DNA of 64,000 nucleotides from Musa acuminata AAA Group (lineage: Eukaryota; Streptophyta; Magnoliopsida; Zingiberales; Musaceae). The translations under genes and the position numbers were made by a program. The DNA lies in NCBI RefSeq assembly GCF_036884655.1, contig NC_088345.1, positions 23,965,001 to 24,029,000 of the forward strand, read 5' to 3'. The notes under the pieces were generated by a model, which searched no databases, had not been told where the DNA came from, and saw nothing but the letters and a program-made list of their open reading frames with translations. Positions 1 to 11,849 of the stretch are shown piece after piece; position 1 is the stretch's first letter, and each line of letters begins with the position of its first letter.

Positions 1-1171
1 TTTTATAAATGAGTTGTCTTATAAGATTTTGCCTTTACATCTTGAACTTTAATGCTTATATTGATTTGGCATATAAAGACTAAGGCATGCTCATAAGAAG
101 CAAATCACATGAATAGAAATTTATAAAAATGAAATGTAATCCTCTATCTTATTGATTTCTACCTAAGAGACCAATAAATCTATGTATACCATTTTGAATC
201 TCTTGAAAGTAATGTTGATATTTTGATGATTTTGATGATTTAAATTTGAAATGAGTTTTATCAATAACATGAGATTACCTTTGATGATCATTTTGATTCA
301 TGGAATTTTAGATTCATGACTTGGTCTTACATATGTTTATGAGATGGTTGAAATCTTTGTATGTTTGAATTCTTCCCTTCTCCTTTCAATTTATGCATGT
401 TATATGTTGAAGATTTAAAATCATGTTTTGGTATCATGCATATCTAAGAAATATTGATGTGACAAATTAAATAAGTTGAAAATGAATGATGATTTTTCTC
501 TTGAATATAACTTGTGATATTTTTTTTATATAAATCATCATTTTGATTTCTCGACATTTGATACATGAGATTTTATTATAAATCAAAATTTCTCATTAAT
601 CGATCTTCTACGATTTACTTGATATTCTCTTGAGAGGAGATTTTCTAAATGAATCATGATTTTTTCTTGTGAGTTCTTAGAGTTATTACTTGATTTTTCT
701 TTTAAAACAAGATCTCTTCTTTGTACTCCTATGTTTTTCTTGATATTTTATTTAAAGAAGATATTTACTATATGAATCATGTCTTTTGGTATTCAAATGA
801 TTTTATCCTTCATGACATGATTTCTTTGTATTTATGGCTTGCATGGCTTGAAATGTTTTGGTATAATTCATGCAATGATGAAATATTCATAAAGTTAAAA
901 TGATGTATGCAATACTTATGATAATGATGTACATGATATATTTATTGCATATGATGTGTATCATAAATGCTTTAAATGATGAGTGTTTGGTATCATGATC
1001 AACATGTATGATATGCTTATTAATGATGATTGATTTATTTTTCGGTATCGTGCATCAAAAATAAGGTTATTGAAATTGTGTATGTTTTAATTTGAATATA
1101 TAATGATGCACAAATAAGAATGATACTTACCTTTGTCATAATATGAAAATTGATACAAGGGTCTTCCCTTC

Positions 1172-1199
1172 TTTTTGACAATGACAAAGGGGGAGCAAG
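1172..1199 (+). promoter_or_regulatory. Internal purine-tract motif (first copy) in S1
   Basis: A T-run followed by gacaatgacaaagggggagc. The same motif is found at 24976-25000 (S4) and, in the gttgatgacaaagggggaga form, at 2043-2070, 16951-16977, 25852-25870 and 59680-59701. Multiplied polypurine tracts before the 3' LTR are a known Sirevirus trait; they can prime plus-strand DNA synthesis. Function in this copy is inferred. Confidence 0.6.
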
Positions 1200-1239
1200 A
1201 ATTTCTAGCGTGGACATCATGAAAAGAGGCAAACTAACT

Positions 1240-1990
1240 AGCTTGCACAATTCAAGATGAAAGCAAAAATTGCACTTCTCAAAAGAGAAGATGCAAATGT
1301 AACATTTGCCAAATTGTTTGCTTGCCTCATGTAGAATATTATCTCTTGCTAGTTTGGCATTTATGCTAGCTTGTATGTTGCAAAACTTGATCACTTTTTC
1401 AAACATTTTGCTAGCTTACACTTTGCAAAGAAAGCAAAAATGACACTTCTAGAAGAAAGAGCTTGTTATTTTGAACATCACAAGCTTGCCTATCTTAAGA
1501 AACAAAAATTGCAAAAGTGCTATCTTGCCAATCTCAAGAAGCAAAACTTGCAACTTGCACATTGCAATAGGAAGCAAGAATTATGAGCTTACACAAGAAA
1601 GCTATCTTACATTTGCTTTCGAAACTTTTGCTAGCTTGTATATTGTGAAACTTACATATCGTAAAAATTGCTAGCTTGTAGTCTAAAGAGAAGCAAAAAG
1701 TTGCTATCTCAAAAGAAGCAAATGTGCTATCTTGCCTATCTTAAGAGGTAAAAATGCTAACTTGCACATCTAGCAAAACTTGACAAATTTGCATATTTCA
1801 AGAAGCAAGAGTTGCTTTCTTGAACATCTCAATATTGCTAGCTTACATGATGTAGAACTTACTATCTTGAACATTACCAAAAGTGCTATTTTGTATGCTG
1901 TAAAACTTGTATATCTAAAAGTTGATGCATTACTTGCTAAATTTTCTAGCTTCAAAACTGCATGATGATAAAACTTAATATTATGTTTTT
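1240..1990 (+). repeat. Degenerate short repeats (gctagcttgc / aagcaaaaattgc)
   Basis: About 750 bp built from irregularly repeated words such as gctagcttg, gctatcttgc, aagcaaaa and acttgcaac, with no fixed period. A homologous block lies in S4 at about 25010-25790. Position in both elements is the same: between the first internal purine tract and the second. The frames that stay open across it only reflect the repetition. I see no known domain. It is a conserved but unexplained noncoding module of this Sirevirus lineage. Confidence 0.6.
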
Positions 1991-2039
1991 CATGCAATGA
2001 GTTGAACTTATATTACCAACACAAAGAATAGTTGTACTT

Positions 2040-2070
2040 CTCCTTTTTGTTGATGACAAAGGGGGAGAAG
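2040..2070 (+). promoter_or_regulatory. Internal purine-tract motif (second copy) in S1
   Basis: Contains tttttgttgatgacaaaggg followed by ggagaag. It is the same motif as in S3, S4 and S5 at the matching place before the 3' LTR. A further short tract, gatagggggagtt, follows near 2199-2210. Confidence 0.6.
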
Positions 2071-2278
2071 TATGTTGATAACATGATATGCATAAGTTTA
2101 TGCATATGTTCATGATGATGTGTTGCAAGTATTCATGATGAATATTGCAATGACTTGAATTCAGTTTGAATTCAAGGTTCTATCAATATGGCATATTGAT
2201 AGGGGGAGTTTGTTTAAACTCCGGGAGTTAAGGTTAACTCCGTCATCAAGTGGCTGTCATCATCAAAAAGGGAAAGAT

Positions 2279-3670
2279 TGTTGAATCTCGTATTTTGATG
2301 ATGAAACCACTTGATATATGTTTATTATGATTTAAATTGCATTTTGAGCGATGCAGGTCTACTCGATCAGGATTAGACAGTTAACGCAGGAGGAATTGAC
2401 GTTGCGCCGGAGGAGATCACGTTAGGATTTTGGACGGCAGAAGGCTTCGGACGTCAGGCATCGGGCCAAGGAGAGCGGAATTGCGCCAAGGATATCGGGG
2501 TTGCGGAGGTCAACCGCCGATTGGGCAACAAGCCACAAGAGAGGACGATGCGCTGAAGAATCGGACGAAGCGCCAACCAATGACGTGCCGGGCAACGGAA
2601 TGTCGATTCGCGTTGTAATAATTGTCTAGATCGGAGTAGAGTTTTAGTTTGTGTGTGCAGGAATAACTATGATAATGAGAAAAACATAAAGCGAAACAAA
2701 GTGTGGAGTCAAGCACGAAGGATTCATTGGGAGTTCAAGAGTTCGACGGAAGTCCGAAGGTTCATCGGGAATGCTGCCGGAACTAGCCGAGAATGAGTAG
2801 GGAGCTTGCCGAAGGGTTTTTTGGAAGCTCACCGAAAGGTTCGTGGGAAGTTCGCAGAGCTCGCCGAGAGAGATCGGAGCTTGCCGAAGAAGCTCGTTGG
2901 AACTCACCAAGATCAAATCGCGAAGTTTAAGAGCTTGTCGGGAGTCCGCAGAATGGTTTTCGAGAGTTTATCGGAAGACCGCCGAAAGTTCGCCGGAAGC
3001 TCGCTAGAGAGTTGGGCGGTGACACCTCCTGGGCTGGGCGGTTGCACCGTCCAGCACCCGAGCGCTGGGCGGTGGCACCGCTTGGCTAGGCGGTGGCACT
3101 GCCAGCATCGGGAACATAAGAGAATTCAAATTTTTGGAGCCCAAATTTGAATCCTCTTGAGGCCTATAAATACCCCTCAAGTCTCAGCTGAGAAGACAAC
3201 TTTTTGAGTAGCAAGTGTTTGAGAGAAAGGCCCTAGAAAAGTCTTAGATAGTCTTGTTTTCAATTTGCTAGTGTTCACCTCCTTCTTTCTTGCTGAAAAT
3301 ATGTAAGAGAGTGAACCGCTTGTAAAAGTTGTAAGAGGGGTATTCACCCTTCCCTTTCAAGAGATTTGCTAGTGGAAGGTGGGAGCCTCATCGAAGAGGG
3401 GCCTCGCATGTGGATGTAGGTCACTTGACCGAACCACTTTAAAAATGGCGTAATCTCTGGTTTGCATTTCTTATTGTCATTTACATTACTGCAAACCTTC
3501 TTACTTGCTTTGTTTCATTATTATCTTTGCTGCTCAACTTTGCGAATACGCTTTCAAGTTAATCACTTCCGATTCCGATTTTTATCGTACGAAAGATTTT
3601 TCGAAAACTGAAGTTTTAATCCGCTGCACTAATTCACTCCCCCCCTCTTAGTGCCACTCCGATCCTAACA
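2279..3670 (+). mobile_element. S1 3' LTR (Sirevirus, long-leader type), 1392 bp
   Basis: It starts TGTTGAATCTCG after the purine tract and ends CTAACA after the line-up of C residues and ctcttagtgccact seen at every Sirevirus LTR end in the window. A TATA box (TATAAATAC) lies at 3165-3173. The first 350 bp carry the extra leader (tcgatcaggattagaca...) shared with S4 and S6 but absent from S3 and S5. It has only a short version of the GCGGTGGCACCGC block. After 3670 the sequence is the interior of gypsy G2a, so S1 was inserted into a G2 copy. Confidence 0.85.
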
Positions 3671-4331
3671 AAAAGTTGTAAATAGGTGCTTGGAGACAGC
3701 CCAAAGCCACCCACCAAATATGACTATCCAAGGAGAACTCTAAACCAAGCCAAGTGCCATTATTGATCGACGGATCATGACTCGACGACGACGACCCACT
3801 ACTAAAGTGCTAATACAGTGGGTGAACCTACTAACAGAAGATGCCACTTCGGAGAACTATGACGACTTGAATATCAAATTCCCAAAATTCATGAATCGTC
3901 AGCCTCGAGGATAAGGCTAATTTGAAGAGGGCGGGTCTGTTAAGACTCTAGCTAGGAGAGTCCTAACTGAGAGGGACATTCATGTAAAACCTACCTAAGC
4001 CGACCCCTATTAAAGAGGTGAAGAGGCCAGCTAGGTTTAGGAGGTTGTTTCTTAAAGATGAATTAGGAGTTGTAAAGGAATAGGAGTCTTGAGTAGAAGT
4101 CCTATTAGGAGTTGGTTAGAAGTAGGAGTCTTGAGTAGGAGTCCTATTAGGAGTTAGGGTTTAGAAACCCTATAAATAGCCATGTATTCCTCCTCTTTTG
4201 ATAAGCAATAGATGAATCTTTTCTACAGCCTTTGAGCAACAACTTGGAGGGAGGAACCCCTATAGTGTTCCAAGGAGGCCGATCCCCTAAAGAGATAAAC
4301 CCCTAGTTTTGAATCTGCAAGGGTTCTAAAA
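3671..4331 (+). mobile_element. G2a: 3' end of a gypsy G2 element (internal tail plus LTR)
   Basis: Positions 3671-3937 match the end of the G2 internal region (aagttgtaaataggtgcttg, the gactcgacgacgacgaccca stretch, and the purine-rich gatttgaagaggg-type end). The LTR begins TGTTAAGACTCTAGC at 3938 and ends gggttctaa near 4331, with the TA dinucleotide end worn away. It carries a single terminal hairpin unit and a TATA box in ccctataaatagcc near 4169-4182. The coding potential is gone. It abuts a Sirevirus LTR that has lost its start, so a deletion or insertion joined the two. Confidence 0.8.
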
Positions 4332-5606
4332 GATTTACAGGATTAAATATAATAACAGTAAGATATAAAGTAGGTGTTGTGCTGGAGTCAAGATCGAGAT
4401 CTCATTGGGAGTTCAAGAGTTCATCGGAAGTCCAGACGATCGTCGGAAGTTCTTCTGGAGCCGACCGAGAAGTCCAGGAGCTTGCTAAAGAAGCTCGTCA
4501 GAACTCGCCAAGAAGATCATCGTAAAGTCCAGGAGCTTGCTGAGAGTCCACCGGAGCATTGTTGAGAGTTTATTGGATATTCACTGGAAGTTCACCGAAA
4601 GCTTGCCAAAAGAGCAATTGACGCACCGAAATAAGAAGTACTATGATTAAGTCTTAATTATCGTAGTTAGATCATAAATTATGTTAGGATTGGGAGGTAA
4701 TCCCACTAATTTAATTAAGGGCCAATTGGGCCCTTAATAGGGCTAAATTAGGGTGAATTGAGTAGCCCATTCAGCTCTTGAATTCTTAGCCGGCGGTGGC
4801 ACTGCTTGGAAAGCAATGCCTTAGGTTATCTGGGCGGTGGTATCGCCCAAACTAGGTAGTGGTACCGTTGGCAGTTAATGCTGCTAGCTATGGCACCGCC
4901 CCTGTCAAGCAGTGGTACCACCAGAGCTCAGTCTCTGAGCTCTATTAGGCGGTGTCAAGTGTCAGGTGTCAAGTGTCAGGCAGTGGTATTGCCCAGTAAT
5001 GATAGTGGTATCGTCAATACCCTAGAAATCCGGGATAAAATACTTTTTAGCTCTAATTTTGAAGTCATTGGAGCATATAAAAATCCCACCCTTTTCTTCA
5101 TGAAAGGGTATGAAAGCAATGGCATAATCTTGAGTTCTTGAGTCTTAAAGTGTTATAAAATTAAGAAAAGTTCTCCTCCTTCATCTCTTAGCCTTGTAAC
5201 TATCCAAGAAAGAGGAGTGAGACTTGTAAGGGTTATCTCCTAAACCCGACAAAAGAAGAAAGAGCTGTAAAAGGTAGTTGGCCTTCGCCTATTGAAGGAA
5301 TGCCTTTAGTGGATGCCGGTGACCTCATCGTCAAAGGAATCTGAAAGTGGATGTAGGTCACATTGACCGAACCACTCTAAATTTTGGTTTGCTTTTTTAT
5401 TTATACAATTTATATTACTGTAAATCTCCTTAATCTTCTCTTGCACTTTTAAGAAAGCTTTCAAGTTCAAATTCTCTCCGAAACATATTGAATTGAAACC
5501 ATTTTCGTTAGAATCAGTTTAAATCAAAACAAAGACAGTTGAAATCGGGAAAGTTTTCTGCTACACTAATTCAACCCCCCTCTTAGTGCCGCTCTTGATC
5601 CTAACA
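4332..5606 (+). mobile_element. S2 5' LTR, start missing
   Basis: It enters a Sirevirus LTR at caggatta, about 70 bp or more inside the family start, and runs to gatcctaaca at 5606. It contains the family's gagttcaagagttc and GCGGTGGCACTGC-type elements and the cctctta...ctaaca end. It is more diverged than the S3 and S5 LTRs. The missing start lies where G2a now ends. Confidence 0.8.
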
Positions 5607-5607
5607 A

Positions 5608-5620
5608 TTGGTATCAAAGC
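5608..5620 (+). promoter_or_regulatory. S2 primer binding site
   Basis: tggtatcaaagc directly follows the LTR end. It differs at one base from TGGTATCAGAGC, the complement of the 3' end of plant initiator methionine tRNA used by the other elements here. Confidence 0.75.
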
Positions 5621-5656
5621 AAGGTTCACTCTCGTTTGGTTTAAAACCCAAGAGAG

Positions 5657-7240
5657 ATGGCATTTGTCGATATCCTAGAGGGTCATTCAATTACACATTT
5701 GCCCATATTCAATAGGATGGATTACACATATTAGAAGATTACAATGAGGATCTTTCTAATTTTAATAGATTTCAAATTATGAAATATTGTAGAAAATAAG
5801 TTTCAAAAGTATTCTATTTTAATAAACGATTGGAATGAGTTGGAGAAAAAGACTTTCGCTTTAAACGCAAAGGCTATGAATGCCTTGTTTTATACCTTAG
5901 ATAAAAATGAGTTTAATCGTGTGTCCATTTATGAAACTGCTTTTGATATTTGGCATACACTCGAAGTGACTCATGAAGGCACTAGTAGAGTGAAAGAGTC
6001 AAAAATTAATCTTTTAGTACATACTTATGAGTTGTTTCAAATGAAACCGAGTGAGACTATTGGAGACATGTACACCCGATTTATAGATGTCGTCAATGGT
6101 CTAAAAGGACTTGCTAAAGGTTTCTCAGATTTTGAACTTGTTAATAAAATTTTAAGATCCCTTTCAAAGAGTTGGGATCATAAAGTCACGGACATTCAAG
6201 AGGCCAAAGACCTAAATAATTTTCCTCTCGAAGAACTAATTGGGTCACTAATGACCTATGAGATGACTTGTAAAGCTCATGAAGAGCTTGAGGAGACCCT
6301 TCCAAAGAATAGGAAAGATACGACACTAAAAACCCAAGAAGACCACTTGAAAGAAAACTTAAGTGATGAGGACTTTGATGAAGACTTGGCACTCTTAATA
6401 ATGAAATTCAAAAATTTATAAAAATAAACAAATTTAAAAATGATACTAAAAATAAATTTAAACCTAAGAAAGATTAAGTAATATGCTACGAATGTAAGAA
6501 ACCGGGACATTACAAGAACGAATATCTCCTAGCCAAGAAGAGACAACCAAAGAAGAAGACTCTTAAAGCAACATGGGATGACTCAAGTGCATCCGAAGAA
6601 GAAGAGCCTACCATCACCGAGCCAGTTGCTCACTATGCACTAATGGCCATTGGAGATGAGGTGAGTAGTTCATTTAATGCAAATTTATCCTTTAATGAAC
6701 TATTAAATGCTTTTCATGATTTATTTGATGAATATAAATTAATTAGTAAAAAATATAAATTATTAAAAAAGGAGCATGCTTCTCTTGTTAGTGATTTTGA
6801 TAGATTAAATGTTGAGAACAATGATAGTTTAACTCCATGTACAAAATGTGATGAACTAGAAACACTTAGAAAGGAAAACTTGCTACTCAAAGAAACATTA
6901 GAAAAATTTGAGGTTAGTAGCAAGTCCTTGAATATGATCCTTGCCAACAAGGGTCACGTTCATAGAAAAGGCAGAATCAGATTTATGAGTAGTTATCACC
7001 AAAATCCAACCATCTTTGTTAAAGGCTCTACTTTGCATGTTTTATCTCGAAACAAATGCAACTTCTGTTATAAATTTGGGCATGTAGCTTATCGTTGTCC
7101 ATTCAAGAAATATAGTCCACATAAATTGATTTGAGTTCCTAAAAGAATCTTAAATGACTCAATGCAACATGATAAGCTATGTAGATCGATTTTTGAGGCA
7201 CTCAAGGTCAAATAGGTACCTAAAAATCATCTTTTTTCTG
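5657..7240 (+). pseudogene. gag: S2 gag, decayed
   Basis: The ATG at 5657 lies in the same agagagATGGCA context as the S3 gag start. Translation follows the S3/S5 Gag over its whole length: the N-terminal capsid-like domain, a first zinc knuckle (CYECKKPGHYK, near 6484-6525) whose last cysteine is a tyrosine codon, the acidic segment, the coiled-coil region and a second knuckle with CNFCYKFGHVAYRC spacing (near 7057-7098). In-frame stops occur near 5730, 5780, 6419 and 7132, and there is a one-base insertion at the Gag/Pol boundary. Open pieces are 5840-6421 and 6643-7134. It cannot make a full Gag. Confidence 0.85.
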
Positions 7241-8191
7241 TAGAAAAATATACCATCACAAGCTAGGAACAAAAGATGATACCTTGATAGTGGATACTCA
7301 AGGCATATGACCGGAGATCCATCTCAATTCTCTAAGCTCACTAGCATAGACGAAGGATATGTCATCTTCGGAAACAACAACAAAGGTAAAATCATTAGCA
7401 AAGGAACCATAGGTAACAAATTCAACTTCTTTATTGAAGATATGTTATTGGTTGATAGCTTAAAGCATAATCTCTTAAGCATTAGTCAATTAAGTGATAA
7501 AGAATATATCATTAAATTTGAATCCAATGTTTACATTATTGAAAAATCACACAGAAACATATTTATGATTGTCTTAAAACAAAATAATGTATATACTATC
7601 AATATTAATGATCTATATCAACATGGACTTACTTTTTGGCACACAAAAGTAATTGCTTCAGGTATTTCTCTATATTTTGTAAACTAGTTTAAAATGAAAA
7701 AGGTTTTATGATTTCATCAATATAAAGTGATCATGGTGGTGAATTTTAAAATCATGATTTCCAATAATTTTATGATTCTAATGGATACAACCGTAACTTC
7801 TCTACTCCAAGAAATCCTCAACAAAATGGAGTAGTAGAAAGAAAAAATAGAAACTTACAAAAAAGGTTAGAACTATATTAAATGAACATAGTCTACCCAA
7901 ATATTTTTGGGCCGAAGCCATAAATATGGCTTGTTATGTCATGAATAGGGTTCTAGTAAGACCATTACTTTCCAAAACTTCTTATGAGTTGTGGAACAAC
8001 AAAAAACCCAATGTTTTATATTTTAAAGTTTTCAGATGTAAATGCTTTATATTGAATGAAAAAGATACCTTAAGAAAGTTTGATGCAAAATCTGATGAAA
8101 GAATTTTTCTTGGTTATTCTTTTATTTCTAAAGCTTTTCGTATCTTTAACAAAAGAACTTTGGTTATAGAAGAGTCTATTCATGTTATTTT
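7241..8191 (+). pseudogene. pol: S2 pol remnant: protease and C-terminal half of integrase
   Basis: It starts after the boundary TGTAGAAA. The protease region (7290-7610) matches S5 pol. The GAG_pre-integrase domain and the first part of integrase, with the first catalytic aspartate, are deleted at about 7620. The second aspartate and the glutamate motif (NGVVERKN) follow at 7725-7850 in a frame broken by stops. A last open piece, 7926-8191, matches the region between integrase and reverse transcriptase. All reverse transcriptase and RNase H is missing, and the sequence stops exactly at an LTR start. Confidence 0.8.
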
Positions 8192-8364
8192 TGTTGAATC
8201 TCGGATTTTGATGATGAAGTCAATTGTCATTTGTTTATCTAATCTATATGTTGAGAAAAGTGTGTAGGATTAACTATGATGACAGTAAGACATGTAGCAG
8301 GTGTTATGCTGGAGTCAAGATCAAGATCACGTTAGGAGTTCGAGAGTTCGTTGGAAGTCTAGAT
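8192..8364 (+). mobile_element. Sirevirus LTR fragment, 5' end only
   Basis: Starts TGTTGAATCTCGGATTTTG, of the short-leader type seen in S3 and S5, and runs about 170 bp before N1 sequence begins. No purine tract precedes it. It therefore joins the middle of S2 pol directly to an LTR start. This is best explained by insertion of another Sirevirus, later truncated, or by an internal deletion in S2. Confidence 0.7.
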
Positions 8365-8814
8365 GTTCTATCATGGACAAACTTCTAAATAGGATGTTTG
8401 ATGTAATGGTTATGTATGTCCACGTCTTTTGGTATGTTCATGCTTTGCACAGCATATAGAGGAACGACTGAAGGCTTAATAGTCTCATTTTAGTTGGGTT
8501 GGTGGCCGCTTTAGGTTTGTAAATAAAGGTTATGTCATGTGGCCACTTGTGAGAGATTTTTGGTCTATAGTGGACCATTGTGACCCTTTGTTGTGCAACT
8601 ATTCACAGCTTATAAAGTCTGTTTGTAATTTGCATTGTCTATGAAGAGTTTTCAGAAATGTTTACTTGTGGATCCCGAGTGAGGCATTTTATTTAACCCG
8701 TTTTCTCTTTTGTAGGTCCTAAGCGACCATGGGAGGCTTCGGGGAGGTTGAATTTTACGGACGGACACGCAATGGTGCCGCACAACTTAGGCAAAACTAG
8801 CTAAATCCGTGATA
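8365..8814 (+). mobile_element. N1: probable LTR of a pol-less LTR element
   Basis: A stretch of about 450 bp starting TGTTCTATCATGG and ending just before a primer-site-like tggtattagagc at 8817-8828. The expected CA end reads TA. It has no similarity to the other LTRs here. A matching second LTR is not present in the window, so the left border is inferred from the TG start and the junction with the Sirevirus fragment. Confidence 0.5.
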
Positions 8815-10781
8815 GATGGTATTAGAGCGGCACATGAACTCATAGAAACACTTAGCATGCAAATGTGGGGGGACCTAGCGGGGCTGCGTTGAGGGCAGTC
8901 AGCACACGCATAACCGTTTGGGGGAAAATGGGCATGGAGATGTAGGAAAAAGGAGTTGCTTAGAGGAGCAAGCATTTGAGATTGGCATTAAGAGGAATGG
9001 CCAACTTTTCACGTAAGAGGCACTATAAGAACAGGTAAGCTTGGAAGAATATGGAGTGCACAAAGGTTGGGGTGGCTGAGTTTGAGCTACAGCTCAACGT
9101 TGACAACTATACTTAATGGTGCTCAAGGCAAGAGAGGCACTTGGTAAAGGATGAGACCATACAAGGTTGAATGAGTTGCTCAGCGCCCAAAAGAGTTGTG
9201 TAAAGCTCACAGAGGTGAGGGGAATTACTAACTTGACGAATTCGATACTTATGCATGGGCTTGTATGCGGACGATGGAATGTTCGCGGCTATCGAAAGGC
9301 AACCGAAACTCGACGCCATGGAGCATTGGAACTTTCTCTTCGATATGTGAAGGATACGTCTATAGGAGGCTAAATTATCTAGCGAGTTCAGCATTTTGCT
9401 AGGCCTTAAGTGGTGCAGCGGGGGCTGTATTGGCATGGAGTCACAATCTAGCAAGTGCGTTTGTAGGAGGCAAAACAATGCATAGTTTGTTCAGCAAATC
9501 AGAGTAGTCCGAAGGGCATGGTGGTCTCCGAAACGAAGAGAGATATTGCTCCAATGGGATAGATATCCAGGAGGGATAAGTCCCTACTCTCTAGAGGGAG
9601 AATTATGTGCAACGGACCGCACATGTTGAGGAGGAGTACCTCAACAAACAATAACTCCACGAAGCTCAATGGACCGAGCAAGCGGCAAGGAGTCATCATA
9701 TGATCTCGCTTGAGAGAATGCATTGGTGGATGCATTACGAGATTAAGTGGGGAAGCAACCCAAAGCAACACAAATAAAGGCACACTTGGAGTCGATATAG
9801 AGATCGGACTCAAGGGAGGGCTGACCCATGGAATGTTAGGTGCGAATACCACCATCATCTCAATGCAAAAACGAGAAGCGGAGCAACTTGGGTGTAACTT
9901 AGTAAAGTACCTAAGCCACATGAAGGGAGCCAGCATAGAAGATGAAACATTGAGCGGAGGCACAGTGCTTTCCTTGGACAGAGGTCAAGGACATGAACTC
10001 TTGCATAGGCAAGAGCATAGTGCGGTCCTTCATTCTGATGGAGCGGACTCATCTTCCATTGTGCCAAAGACAAAGGGAGCTTATGGGCACATACACCTTA
10101 TCTCGGAGAAGCATTTGATGGAGGAACTAAGGTGACTCAACTTGCAGAGGTGAAGTTGGGTCCAGAAGGCCTTGGCACAGGGCAAGAGAACGCGAAGGTG
10201 GGTACTCTTGAAGAATATTCCGTAGTGTTGCCAATCAAGTTGCTAAGCAGGAAGCGGTGTGTAGCAAAGATTGTGCTGGTAGGGGCAGAGGCCTAGGATC
10301 CAAACAATGGTGCACTATTTTCAGCGAAGTCGGTGGACTTCAGGAGCTACTAAGCAACGGACTATCCTAGAGTGGTGCTTCATCTAGGTGTGACCCAAGA
10401 GTGGGTGGATGAAGGTTGATTGTCAAAGGAGCGAACAAAATCGAAAGTGGAAGAGACCCTATGATGTATTGGTAGAGGCCACACATGGAGGGATTACAAT
10501 TCGAGTTCATCCCACAAGGATTAGAATGCAATAGAGATGTTACCAGGAGGCAACATGGTGCAGCAGATCGTGGTGGAACAGTTCGTGGCAATGCGAGACA
10601 CACGATATAGTCTCGTGAGGGACTAGATCATATGAAGGTATGGTCAGGAGCTACTGGAAGCTCCACTTCGGTGAGCAACATGATGGCAATAAGGACTATG
10701 AATTCAAGGAGTGAAAGCCATAGTACCACAGAGGCGGGTCTTCCGTACGTGCATCAAATTTTGCATCGGATGAAAGCCTTG
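8815..10781 (+). mobile_element. N1 internal region, left part (no recognisable gag or pol)
   Basis: About 2 kb of GC-richer sequence following the primer-like site. Open frames exist on both strands (for example 9710-10135 plus and 9499-9963 minus), but none shows a Gag, protease, reverse transcriptase or integrase motif. The right part of the same kind of element is at 19476-20345, on the other side of S3; both sides contain a cagaggcggg(t/a)cttccgt motif and a gatcata...gaggtatg motif. I read this as a large non-autonomous LTR element split by S3. What it originally encoded, if anything, is unknown. Confidence 0.5.
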
Positions 10782-11307
10782 TGTTGAATCTCGGATTTTG
10801 ATGATGAAGTCAATTGTCATTTGTTGTCTAATCTATGTGTTGAGATAAGTGTGCAGTACTAACTACGATGAAAGTTAGACAAGCAGCAGGAGTTGTGCCG
10901 GAGTCAAGATCATGATCACGTTGGGAGTTCGAGAGTTCGACGGAAGTTCGGACGGTCGTCGGAGGTTCTGCAAGAATAGATCCGAGAAGTCCGGAAGCTT
11001 GCCAAGCGAAGCTCGTCGGAACTTGCCAAGTGAATCGTCACAAAATCCAGGAGTTTGCCGGAAGTCCGCAGAAGCATCACCGAGGGTTCATCGGATGATC
11101 GACGGAAGTTCGCCGGAAACTCGCCGGAAGAAGCGATTGACGTACCGAAGCAAAGCTGCAGAAATTGTCTTAGATTTAATCGTAGTTAGCACGTTGATTA
11201 AGTTAGGAATGGGAGGTGATCCCATTAGCTTAATCCTGGGTCAATTGGGCCCCTGAAGAACTCAAATTGGGTCGAATGGTTCAACCCATTCGGACCCAAG
11301 GTGCTGT

Positions 11308-11790
11308 GGGCGGTGCAACCGCCCCAGCCAAGCGGTGCAACCGCCCAGGGCTCAGTCTCCAAGCGAGACTGGGCGGTGCAACCTCCTCTGTCAAGAGGTA
11401 GCACCACCAGAGCTCAAGTTTCGAGCTCTGCCAAGAGGTGCAACCACCAAGCTCGGTCTTCGAGCTCTGGCAGAGAGGAGCAACCTCTCTGGACAGGAGA
11501 GGCACCGCCTGAGCTCGGTCTTCGAGCTCTGGCAGAGAGGTGCAACCACCTCTGGCAGAGAGGAGCAACCACCTCTGGCAGAGAGGTGCAACCACCTCTG
11601 GCAGAGAGGTGCAACCACCTCTGGCAGAGAGGTGCAACCTCTCTGGTCAGGAGATGCACCGCCTGAGCTCGGTCTTCGAGCTCTGGCAGAAAGGTGCAAC
11701 CACCCCTGACAAAGAGGTGCATCCGCCTGAGCTCAGTCTTCGAGCTCTGCTAGGCGGTGAAACCTCTCCAATCAAGAGGTGCAACCGCCT
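11308..11790 (+). repeat. Palindrome-rich GC array in the S3 LTR, upstream of the TATA box
   Basis: It contains many short inverted repeats, such as GGGCGGTGCAACCGCCC at 11308-11324, and the GAGGTGCAACCACCTC type. A 23-bp tandem unit (ctctggcagagaggtgcaac followed by cac) occurs five times at about 11526-11642, and four times in the 3' LTR. Interspersed gctcggtcttcgagctctg units are also palindromic around tcttcga/gagctc. Palindromic cis-regions have been described for maize Sirevirus LTRs; a regulatory or silencing role here is inferred. Confidence 0.8.
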
Positions 11791-11849
11791 GATCCCGGAA
11801 TTCCGGGATTTGATCGTTTTGAGCTCCAAATTTGAATTAGGTTGGGGCC

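Larger units (their letters stand above)
1..2278 (+). other. S1: 3' noncoding region of a Sirevirus, upstream of its 3' LTR
   Basis: This is AT-rich sequence without a credible coding frame. It matches, segment by segment, the region at 23480-26058 in element S4; both contain the phrase gtcttttggtattca, the same GCTAGCTTGC-rich repeat block and the same purine tracts. It ends in a decayed purine tract at 2265-2278 directly before an LTR start. I read it as the stretch between the end of pol and the 3' LTR of a Sirevirus whose gag and pol lie left of the window. The ORFs seen here are short and do not resemble an envelope-like protein. Confidence 0.75.

Noticed and set aside
9499..10135. Frames 9710-10135 plus and 9499-9963 minus in N1 as possible genes
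   Set aside because: They overlap on opposite strands, show no known domain or start context, and the composition is no different from the surrounding noncoding part.
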